Assembly (NCBI GenBank): GCA_022562835.1 | Contig: JADFOM010000109.1 | Location: 1 to 7,834 of the forward strand | Direction of reading: 5' to 3' | From: Acidobacteriota bacterium | GTDB taxonomy: Bacteria; Actinomycetota; Acidimicrobiia; Acidimicrobiales; SHLQ01 | Length of the DNA stretch: 7,834 bases | In this document: piece by piece, positions 1 through 5,335 of the stretch | Layout of the letters: each line of letters starts with the position of its first letter | How positions within the stretch are numbered: position 1 is the stretch's first letter | Position numbers and translations under genes: made by a program | Notes under the pieces: generated by a model | The model's input: the letters and a program-made list of their open reading frames with translations, nothing else | Databases searched by the model: none | What the model was told of the DNA's origin: nothing

Positions 1-1202
1 GCCGGACCACGGGCACGGCTTCGAAGTACTGGAAGGTGCAGATCGCTATCGACGGCAACCCGTTCGAAGACGTCGGTGACGTGGTCGAGCAGGTCGGCAC
101 GGACTGGCTGCGCAGCAGCTTTTCGCTCGACATCGCCGCGCAACAGAGCAGCATCGCTGTCGCCTCGAATGTGGGCCTGCGCACCGAGCACGCCAAGAAG
201 TGCGTGGTAGACGTCGTTTAGTGACTCTGTGCCGTACACCTTCACCGACGATGCTCGTTCGGGAGTGAGTCGGCCTTGTTCTACGTCGACGGTCATTCGC
301 CAGTTCAAGAGGTTCAATGCCTCGAGCTTTGCGTGCGAACGGGCGAGATCGGTCTGTACCCAGCCAAGGTCGATGACCTTGTCCTCACCACCGGGTGTTT
401 GCGGCGTGAGCGCTGCCCAGCCCACGACGTCATCGTAGATGCGGAAGGCCCGTGCACCGTTTGCGGCGAGCCCGACCCGTTCGTGGTTGAGCTGGGTCGT
501 GATCATTCGCCAACCGCCGTTGATCTCGCCGACCACATTGTCGAATGGGACGCGTACATCGTCGTAGTAGGTCGCTGCGGTAGTTGCGTCGCCGACGGTG
601 ACGATCGGCGTCCAAGAGAATCCTTCGCTGGTAGTGGGCACGATTATCAACGAGATCCCCTTGTGCTTCTTCACGTCGGGATCAGTGCGGCAAGCCAGCC
701 ATATGTAGTCGGCTTCATTTGCGCCGCTCGTGAAGATCTTCTGTCCGTTGATCAGCCACTCGTCGCCATCGCGGAGCGCCTTGGTGGCGAGTGAAGCAAG
801 GTCGGTGCCGGCGCTCGGCTCGGTGTAGCCGATCGCGAAGGTGATTTCGCCAGCCAGAATCTGCGGAAGGTAGAACGCCTTCTGCTCCTCGGACCCGAAC
901 TGCATCATGGTGGGACCGACTGTGTTGAGCGTCACGAACGGCATTGGGCAACCCGCACGTTGCGCTTCATCGAAGAATATGAATTGATCGGTGGGCGGCC
1001 GTCCTTCACCGCCGTATTTGTCGGGCCATCCCACGCCGAGCATGCCGTCTGCGCCGAGGCGTTTGAATAAGGCACGCCGAGCCGGGCTGGTCTCGTGGCT
1101 GCCACGCAACTCGGAGCGGAGTTCATCGCTCATTAGATCGACGAAATAGGAGCGCACCTTCGCTCGGAACGCCTGTTGCTCATCTGTCTCGATTAGGTAC
1201 AC
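1..1202 (-). CDS. Acyl-CoA dehydrogenase, FadE type (3' end outside window)
   Basis: FAD-dependent alpha,beta-dehydrogenation of an acyl-CoA thioester, in the cytoplasm. About 400 residues are visible with no stop before the left edge. The N-terminal helical domain covers about residues 5-120. The middle beta domain carries the family signature GYTEPSAGTD (125-134) followed by INGQKIFTSGA (151-161) and IWLACRTD (167-174). The helix after it contains LNHERVGLA (238-246), where E241 is a candidate catalytic base by analogy with actinobacterial FadE enzymes. The GTG at 1200-1202 was chosen because an in-frame ATG at 1323-1325 would add about 41 low-complexity residues; a TAGACT hexamer lies 8 bases upstream. 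Oddity: after residue 360 the expected TFGGG-NEIQR-like stretch is missing, although the frame stays open to the edge. The substrate cannot be told. The gene is divergent from the SRPBCC gene. Confidence 0.88.
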   Translation of the reverse strand, partial: MYLIETDEQQAFRAKVRSYFVDLMSDELRSELRGSHETSPARRALFKRLGADGMLGVGWPDKYGGEGRPPTDQFIFFDEAQRAGCPMPFVTLNTVGPTMMQFGSEEQKAFYLPQILAGEITFAIGYTEPSAGTDLASLATKALRDGDEWLINGQKIFTSGANEADYIWLACRTDPDVKKHKGISLIIVPTTSEGFSWTPIVTVGDATTAATYYDDVRVPFDNVVGEINGGWRMITTQLNHERVGLAANGARAFRIYDDVVGWAALTPQTPGGEDKVIDLGWVQTDLARSHAKLEALNLLNWRMTVDVEQGRLTPERASSVKVYGTESLNDVYHALLGVLGAQAHIRGDSDAALLRGDVERKAAAQPVRADLLDHVTDVFERVAVDSDLHLPVLRSRARGP

Positions 1203-1210
1203 AGCGCCGC

Positions 1211-1216
1211 AGTCTA
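1211..1216 (-). promoter_or_regulatory. Candidate -10 hexamer TAGACT for acyl-CoA dehydrogenase
   Basis: Reading leftward, TAGACT fits the TAnnnT consensus and ends 8 bases before the chosen GTG. Transcription would begin at or one or two bases before the start codon, giving a leaderless or near-leaderless message. I see no convincing -35 element. Confidence 0.4.
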
Positions 1217-1319
1217 TGGGGACCTCGGACCGAGACCGCGAGCGGGTGAGGGGCGCCGCTGCGAGAACTAACGCCCTGCTCGGCTGAAGTTGATAGTTAG
1301 TGAGACTTGACCCCGTTGA

Positions 1320-1325
1320 TATCAT
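1320..1325 (+). promoter_or_regulatory. Candidate -10 hexamer TATCAT for leaderless SRPBCC message
   Basis: TATCAT fits TAnnnT and lies exactly 6 bases before the ATG at 1332, so the predicted first transcribed base is the A of the start codon. The absence of any Shine-Dalgarno in front of this ATG agrees. It overlaps the TGATATCA palindrome. The -35 region is not recognisable. Confidence 0.45.
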
Positions 1326-1331
1326 CGAACC

Positions 1332-1805
1332 ATGCAAAGCCACCGGTTCAGCTTCGAGATCGACGCAACTCCGGCCGATGTGTGGCAGGTATTTCACGGT
1401 CCGAAACCGAAGGTAATGGAACACGGCGATGTACGGATCGAGGTCCTTCATCCCGGAGAGCCGGGGGGCAATGGTCTCGTCCGGCATTGCCACTTTCGTG
1501 TACCGAGATATCTGATGTCAGGCGGCAAGGCCAAGAGTTGGGAGTGGCTCACCGAACTTGAGGAGCCGCGCCGCTGGCGATATGACGCGATCGGCAAACC
1601 GCTGTGGTCCGAAGCGACGGGCATTACCGAACTCGAGGAACTCGAAGACGGACGAACCCGCGTGCATTTCACCGAGACCTATCACGTCTTCAATCCCCTC
1701 ATGCGTGTGTTGCTCGAGAAGCGAGTGCATTCCTTCATCTCCAAGGACAACGACAAACTGATGAAAGCCGGGGTCGAGGCTGGCCTCAAGGCCCTCCGCC
1801 ACTGA
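1332..1805 (+). CDS. SRPBCC (START-like / polyketide cyclase-type) ligand-binding protein
   Basis: A 157-residue protein with the length and layout of a single SRPBCC helix-grip domain, which binds hydrophobic ligands in a deep cavity. The N-terminal strand FSFEIDATPADVWQVF (6-21) is the typical opening of the fold, leading into the first helix. Strands rich in charged and aromatic residues follow (WEWLTELEEPRRWRYDAI, about 70-87; TRVHFTETYHVF, 109-120). A long C-terminal helix (about 121-154) packs over the cavity in this family. There is no signal peptide or membrane segment, so it is probably cytoplasmic. Being divergent from an acyl-CoA dehydrogenase, it may bind or process a lipid or aromatic acyl intermediate; this is inference and no enzymatic residues can be assigned. 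Lack of a ribosome-binding site suggests leaderless translation. Confidence 0.8.
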   Translation: MQSHRFSFEIDATPADVWQVFHGPKPKVMEHGDVRIEVLHPGEPGGNGLVRHCHFRVPRYLMSGGKAKSWEWLTELEEPRRWRYDAIGKPLWSEATGITELEELEDGRTRVHFTETYHVFNPLMRVLLEKRVHSFISKDNDKLMKAGVEAGLKALRH

Positions 1806-1833
1806 GTCTGGCCGCAGGCCGCACGGTCCTTGC
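1806..1833. terminator. Short convergent gap with weak GGCC hairpin
   Basis: Two convergent genes are separated by 28 bases. A small GGCC-GCA-GGCC inverted repeat sits at about 1810-1820. There is no T-rich tract on either strand, so a canonical intrinsic terminator is not supported; the stem is only 4 base pairs. Confidence 0.2.
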
Positions 1834-2784
1834 TCAGGGCTCGAAGACAACTCGGATTGATCCGGCCTTGCGGTCGGCGGCGGCGGCGAACGCCTCGGGT
1901 GCGGCCTCAAGAGGAAATCGGTGGGTGATTAGCGTGTTGGCGAGATCGGGCGTCGTCGCTACAAGTCGGGCAGCTTCCTCGAACACCCGCGGAGCGGATC
2001 GGTCGTACATCGAGGCCGGGATCAGGTCGATCTCGGATAGGCAGATCTCCATCGCCGGGAATTCGGAGCCGTCCCAGTAGCTGCCGACGAGGATGACCCG
2101 CCCGCCGGGGCGTACGCGGCGGACGGCTTCGCCGAGCGAGAACGGACTGCCAACGGCATCCAAGACAACATCAAACCCGTCAGCGTGGGTGTCGCCAGAA
2201 TGTTGGCTGACCGCACCGAAGCGTTCGCCTGCCTCGAGTTGATGGTCATGGCGCCCGAGTAGGGTCACCACGGCACCGTGTCGCCGGCTCGCCACGACAG
2301 CTGTGAGCCCAATGGCGCCGCCACCGATGACACAGACACGTTCGCCGTCGACGATGCGACCACGTCTTGCTGCATGTAATGAAATTGCGGTTGGTTCGAC
2401 GACACAAGCATCCGAGGGTTCAAGCCCGTCGGGAAGGACGATGATGCTGTCTGGTTGTACTAGGCAGTATTCGGCCATGCCTCCGTCGAGACCGAAGCCG
2501 ATTAACCGTTCGGTGGCCGTGCGACAGAGCTGGAGCTGGTCATCGGCGCAGTATTCGCAGACGCCGCACGGTGCGGTCGGCTCGACCGCGACACCGGTAC
2601 CGTCGGGCAGAGTGCCTGCAAATTCATGCCCGAGCGTCGCCTCACCCAGAATTCCGATGTCGATCATGTGTAGGTCACTGCCACAGATCGAAGAGCTCAC
2701 CACCTGAACCAGAACACCGTCGCCGTCAGGTTTCGGGACTTCCTGGACCTCTGCTGCACCATTTGATGCCTTGATCGCCAGCAT
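1834..2784 (-). CDS. Zinc-dependent medium-chain alcohol/polyol dehydrogenase
   Basis: A 316-residue NAD(P)-dependent oxidoreductase of the MDR superfamily, interconverting an alcohol and a carbonyl. Catalytic-zinc residues are visible: C34 in ICGSD, H53-E54 in GHEFAG, and E130 in VEPTAI, the sorbitol/threonine dehydrogenase-type ligand. The structural-zinc loop has four cysteines in a C-x2-C-x2-C-x7-C spacing (C73, C76, C79, C87). The Rossmann motif GGGAIG is at 154-159. At 316 residues it is slightly shorter than the usual 340-350, with shortening at the N-terminus and the loops. The ATG at 2782-2784 was chosen because it begins right at the first strand (MLAIKA) and lies 10 bases after the exporter stop; upstream in-frame starts would overlap the exporter and add unrelated arginine-rich sequence. 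It is the second gene of an operon with the exporter. The substrate is unknown; a sugar alcohol, diol or similar is possible. Confidence 0.9.
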   Translation of the reverse strand: MLAIKASNGAAEVQEVPKPDGDGVLVQVVSSSICGSDLHMIDIGILGEATLGHEFAGTLPDGTGVAVEPTAPCGVCEYCADDQLQLCRTATERLIGFGLDGGMAEYCLVQPDSIIVLPDGLEPSDACVVEPTAISLHAARRGRIVDGERVCVIGGGAIGLTAVVASRRHGAVVTLLGRHDHQLEAGERFGAVSQHSGDTHADGFDVVLDAVGSPFSLGEAVRRVRPGGRVILVGSYWDGSEFPAMEICLSEIDLIPASMYDRSAPRVFEEAARLVATTPDLANTLITHRFPLEAAPEAFAAAADRKAGSIRVVFEP

Positions 2785-2794
2785 GATGAGAAAT

Positions 2795-4252
2795 CTAGTG
2801 GTTGACGGAGCTGTCCTGCCGATCCGATCGCCACAGCGCACGTGCCGCGACGATCGCACCAGTTCCGAGCAACGCCGATACGGCCATAACCCACGCGAAC
2901 CCGTCCTTGACGGCCCCGGCCGCCTCGTCGGTGCTGGCCACATCGTCGCCCTTGAGCGCGTCGCGGACGACCTCGACGTCGCCGAGCTGTCGACCCACTA
3001 CGGCGAAAAGCACTGCGGCGCCGATCCCGACTCCGAGCGTGATCGCGAAGCTGCGCAGGAATTGATGCGCAGAGTTGACCCTGCCGAGTTCGTCGTTGTC
3101 GCTGATTGCCTGAAGCATCGACAAGGTAGGTGTCGAGACCGTGCCGATGGCTGTGCCGAGCGCGAAGAACAGAAAGAAGATGATTGCGATATTGGCATCG
3201 ACCGCGATCGCCAGTGCTCCGACCGCGAGGACTGGGGCGCTAGCGACCGCGCCGACGGTGATCACCGCGGACTCGGGGTAACGCTCGACGAGGCGACTGG
3301 CGACGTTGGCCGCAAGGGTCCAGCCGATCGTCACGAAGAGGACTGAGAACGCAGCGAGGCCAGTGCTGGTCTTGTGCACGATCTGCATGTAGAGCGGCAA
3401 GTAGTTGTTTGACGCAAGCCCAGCGGCGAGTACGAACATCGCGACGAGGTGCAGCCAACGCATGGGGATTCGGGTGAGATGGTCCAGGCTGAGTACCGGT
3501 TCGGCATAACTGCGAGCGTGGCGGACGTAGGCAAACGCGCAGGCCACCGTAACCGCAAGTCCAACGACCGTGACCGGCCAACGTGAGCTGAGCTGGTCGA
3601 TTGAAACGATCGATGCGACGACCACAACGGTCAACAGAACGATGCCGCGGCGGTCGTAGTCGATCTTGGTGGGCTTATCGCGGGTGCTCGGGAGAGTGTT
3701 CCATCCGGCGACCATCGCTGCGGCGGTCAGGGGCAGTTGGACGAGGAAGATGACACGCCAGCCACTCAGTTCGAGTAAGACCGCACCTAGGGCGGGGCCA
3801 CCAAATCCCAGGACCCCCCAAACCACCGACATCGCTGCAAATGCCCGTGCGTGAAGTCTTGCGGGATAGGTGAGCCCGACTGCGGCGAGGCTCACCGCTG
3901 TGAGGATGCCCCCTGCTGCACCCTGCGCGATGCGTGCCACGATCAGCACGAGCATGGTCGGGGCAAGCGCGCAGGCAGCGCTCGCGACGAGGAACCAGAT
4001 ACTGGTCAATCGGAACGTGCGGCGGACGCCGACAGCGTCGATAACGGGCCCGCCGATGATGACCGCAATTGCTGAGGCCGCGAGGTAGCCGGTGAAGATC
4101 CACGGGGCGATTGAGACCGAACCGAGGTCTTCGGTGATCGATGGGAATGCGGCGGTGATGGCGAGACCGTCGAATGCCGACAACGCGACGACCATCAGAA
4201 TGGCGAACGTGGCGGCTCGAAACGAGCGCGACCATATGGTCTCGTCGGTCAC
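2795..4252 (-). CDS. MFS exporter, DHA2 (EmrB/QacA-like) family
   Basis: A 485-residue inner-membrane transporter, expected to expel a small molecule by proton antiport. The hydrophobic pattern fits 14 transmembrane segments, as in the DHA2 group. Between the second and third segments is a motif-A-like loop with D72, G75 and R77-R78. Motif C, the antiporter signature, appears as GFGGPALGAVL (149-159), followed by GWRVIFLVQLP (164-174), a hallmark of this family. A soluble stretch (about 436-452) lies before the final segment. The start is GTG at 4250-4252; no upstream in-frame start was found, and TACGGT lies 6 bases before it, suggesting a leaderless message. It precedes the zinc dehydrogenase in the same operon and is divergent from an SDR gene, so both enzymes could act on the exported compound or detoxify a related one; this is inference. 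No adjacent TetR- or MarR-type regulator is present. Confidence 0.9.
   Translation of the reverse strand: MTDETIWSRSFRAATFAILMVVALSAFDGLAITAAFPSITEDLGSVSIAPWIFTGYLAASAIAVIIGGPVIDAVGVRRTFRLTSIWFLVASAACALAPTMLVLIVARIAQGAAGGILTAVSLAAVGLTYPARLHARAFAAMSVVWGVLGFGGPALGAVLLELSGWRVIFLVQLPLTAAAMVAGWNTLPSTRDKPTKIDYDRRGIVLLTVVVVASIVSIDQLSSRWPVTVVGLAVTVACAFAYVRHARSYAEPVLSLDHLTRIPMRWLHLVAMFVLAAGLASNNYLPLYMQIVHKTSTGLAAFSVLFVTIGWTLAANVASRLVERYPESAVITVGAVASAPVLAVGALAIAVDANIAIIFFLFFALGTAIGTVSTPTLSMLQAISDNDELGRVNSAHQFLRSFAITLGVGIGAAVLFAVVGRQLGDVEVVRDALKGDDVASTDEAAGAVKDGFAWVMAVSALLGTGAIVAARALWRSDRQDSSVNH
4230..4241. promoter_or_regulatory. Perfect 12-base palindrome GACCATATGGTC in exporter 5' coding region
   Basis: This perfect inverted repeat sits within the first codons of the exporter, about 10 bases inside the gene. 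Its left eight bases ACCATATG occur again at 4297-4304, on the other side of the exporter start. A pair of related sites flanking a promoter is a usual layout for a dimeric repressor, but chance is not excluded. Confidence 0.3.
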
Positions 4253-4258
4253 CGGCGC

Positions 4259-4264
4259 ACCGTA
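4259..4264 (-). promoter_or_regulatory. Candidate -10 hexamer TACGGT for leaderless exporter-dehydrogenase operon
   Basis: Reading leftward, TACGGT fits TAnnnT and is 6 bases from the GTG, so the predicted first transcribed base is the G of the start codon. There is no Shine-Dalgarno. The -35 region does not match a known consensus. Confidence 0.4.
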
Positions 4265-4350
4265 CAGTCTCGATGCGGGATTCTTCTGCGACAGAAACCA
4301 TATGTGAACGCCACCGCCGCCAGAACATGATGATCGGGCAGACTGCAGAG

Positions 4351-5262
4351 ATGGAACTCTCGGGCAGTCGCATTCTTCTCACGGGACCGACTTCGCAGGT
4401 CGGGTTGCCAGTCACATTGGCACTCGCTGCGGAAAACGATGTGATCGGCATCGCTCGGTTCTCCGACCCTGTAGCAACCGCGCGGTTGGAGGCTGCGGGT
4501 GTCGAGTGCATCCGGGCGGATCTCATCGGTGGCTCACTCGACGATGTGCCATCCGATGTCGATTTCGTGTGCAACTTCGCGGTTACCAAGATCGGCCGAT
4601 GGGACAAGGACCTGGCCGCAAATGCCGAGTTGATAGGGCGACTGATTAGCCACTGCCGCACGGCCAAGGCAGTGCTGCACTGTTCCTCGACCGGGGTGTA
4701 CGCGCACCGACCCGGGGCCCGGTTTGCCGAGGGCGATGCGCTTGGCGACAACCATGCCGGAATGTTGCCGACCTATTCGATCTCCAAGATTGCCGGCGAG
4801 ACCGTCGCACGGTTCGCGGCCAGCGAGTTTGGGGTGCCGACAACGATTGCTCGCCTCAACGTTCCGTATGGCGATAACGGTGGGTTCCCGCTGTTTCACC
4901 TCGAGATGATTCTCGCGGGTCAACCAATCCCGATCCATCCCGATCAGCCGTGTGTCTACAATCCGATTCACGAGACAGACGTAATTGCTTCAATCCCCAA
5001 GTTGCTCGACGCTGCATCGGTGCCGGCCACCACGGTGAACTGGGGTGGTGACGAAGAGGTGTCGCTTGAGCAGTGGGCCGCTGAGCTAGGGCGTCTCGTC
5101 GACAAGCCGGTCGAGTTCGCGACGACCGAGTCTACGGTTGGGGGCGTCGCGATCGACCTGACCCGCAAACTCGAATTGCTGGGTCCGAGTACGGTCGATT
5201 GGCGTGAGGGCCTTCGCTCGATGGTCGCCAACGCACACCCCGAACTCACCCTGGCCGGGTAA
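4351..5262 (+). CDS. NAD(P)-dependent epimerase/dehydrogenase, extended SDR family
   Basis: A 303-residue Rossmann-fold oxidoreductase/epimerase. The N-terminal beta strand and nucleotide loop read RILLTGPTSQVG (7-18); the usual middle glycine of the G-x-x-G-x-x-G motif is serine here (G12, S15, G18). The active site is recognisable: the HCSSTGVY strand (110-117) with S112/S113/T114, and the YSISK motif with Y142 and K146. RLNVPYGDNGG (about 164-174) and the later HETDV segment are typical of sugar-nucleotide-epimerase-like proteins. I chose ATG 4351 because it places the glycine loop about 10 residues in, as in most relatives; ATG 4327 or 4330 would add 7 or 8 residues. No Shine-Dalgarno precedes any of them; CAGACT lies 6 bases before 4351. 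It is divergent from the exporter operon. Its stop codon lies inside the first copy of a 29-base repeat. The substrate is unknown. Confidence 0.85.
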   Translation: MELSGSRILLTGPTSQVGLPVTLALAAENDVIGIARFSDPVATARLEAAGVECIRADLIGGSLDDVPSDVDFVCNFAVTKIGRWDKDLAANAELIGRLISHCRTAKAVLHCSSTGVYAHRPGARFAEGDALGDNHAGMLPTYSISKIAGETVARFAASEFGVPTTIARLNVPYGDNGGFPLFHLEMILAGQPIPIHPDQPCVYNPIHETDVIASIPKLLDAASVPATTVNWGGDEEVSLEQWAAELGRLVDKPVEFATTESTVGGVAIDLTRKLELLGPSTVDWREGLRSMVANAHPELTLAG

Positions 5263-5277
5263 CCGGTGTCAGACACC
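5249..5277. repeat. 29-base direct repeat, copy 1 (overlaps SDR stop codon)
   Basis: This copy matches the one at 5292-5320 in 27 of 29 positions; the start-to-start distance is 43 bases. It contains CCGG-GTAA-CCGG (5255-5266), a short stem closing a loop of GNRA form, then CGGTGTC-A-GACACCG (5264-5278), a near-perfect palindrome. The last four codons of the SDR gene, including the TAA at 5260-5262, lie in it. The two hairpins share bases, so they are alternatives. Confidence 0.85.
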
Positions 5278-5279
5278 GA

Positions 5280-5292
5280 GCGCACAATGCGC
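5280..5292. repeat. Small hairpin GCGCA-CAA-TGCGC between the repeat copies
   Basis: Five-base perfect arms flank a three-base loop, exactly in the space between the two 29-base copies. No T-tract follows on either strand, so it is not a standard intrinsic terminator, though it may contribute to ending the two convergent messages. Confidence 0.5.
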
Positions 5293-5320
5293 CCTGGCCG
5301 GGCAACCGGTGTCTGACACC
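5292..5320. repeat. 29-base direct repeat, copy 2
   Basis: Second copy of the element. It differs from copy 1 by C for T at 5303 and T for A at 5314. The first change turns the loop GTAA into GCAA, which keeps the GNRA form; the second is the centre base of the GGTGTC/GACACC palindrome (5308-5320), so this palindrome is the exact reverse complement of the copy-1 palindrome. This copy is wholly intergenic. Confidence 0.85.
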
Positions 5321-5323
5321 AAC

Positions 5324-5335
5324 GACACCTGTGTC
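5324..5335. repeat. Inverted repeat GACAC-CT-GTGTC overlapping GNAT stop
   Basis: Five-base perfect arms around a two-base centre, ending within the GNAT stop codon (5334-5336). It resembles the GGTGTC/GACACC palindromes 4 bases to its left, sharing the GACACC hexamer. It may be a decayed further unit of the same element. Confidence 0.45.

Larger units (their letters stand above)
1203..1331. promoter_or_regulatory. Divergent control region between acyl-CoA dehydrogenase and SRPBCC genes
   Basis: This 129-base gap separates two outward-reading genes and must hold both promoters. Visible elements are a CTCGG-A-CCGAG palindrome (about 1225-1235), an ACTAAC (1267-1272) and GTTAGT (1296-1301) inverted pair, GTTGATA in direct repeat at 1289 and 1315, and an 8-base palindrome TGATATCA (1317-1324). 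No good Shine-Dalgarno is seen for either gene. Any of the palindromes could be a repressor site, but none matches an operator I can name. Confidence 0.5.

Noticed and set aside
36..221. Rightward open frame with high third-position G+C at the left edge
   Set aside because: It lies exactly codon-on-codon antisense to the acyl-CoA dehydrogenase, so its third-position bias reflects first-position G in the real gene. Up to about 105 the opposite strand has clear homology-like sequence. Left of that the case is less certain because the dehydrogenase C-terminus is atypical.
276..794. Long rightward open frame of 172 codons
   Set aside because: Antisense to the best-conserved part of the acyl-CoA dehydrogenase (FAD-binding middle domain); no recognisable protein pattern.
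1225..1235. Small palindrome CTCGG-A-CCGAG as an operator
   Set aside because: Only 5-base arms in G+C-rich DNA, easily expected by chance; kept only as a note in the control-region entry.
1518..1910. Leftward open frame across the SRPBCC gene
   Set aside because: Antisense to SRPBCC and running into the zinc dehydrogenase end; arginine/proline-rich start without any motif.
2785..2943. In-frame upstream extension of the zinc dehydrogenase
   Set aside because: Would overlap the exporter gene on the same strand and adds an arginine-rich stretch with no resemblance to the family; ATG 2784 fits the first strand and operon spacing.
2771..3346. Rightward open frame of 191 codons rich in Asp, Arg and Glu
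   Set aside because: Antisense to the exporter; charged composition is what results from reading hydrophobic membrane codons on the opposite strand.
3675..4751. Leftward open frame of 358 codons spanning the exporter-SDR gap
   Set aside because: Runs antisense to the SDR gene and out of frame through the exporter; composition is arginine/serine/histidine-rich and lacks any domain pattern.
5249..5320. CRISPR array or insertion sequence remnant
   Set aside because: Only two copies, with a 14-base separation that is too short for a spacer and itself a hairpin; no cas or transposase sequence nearby.
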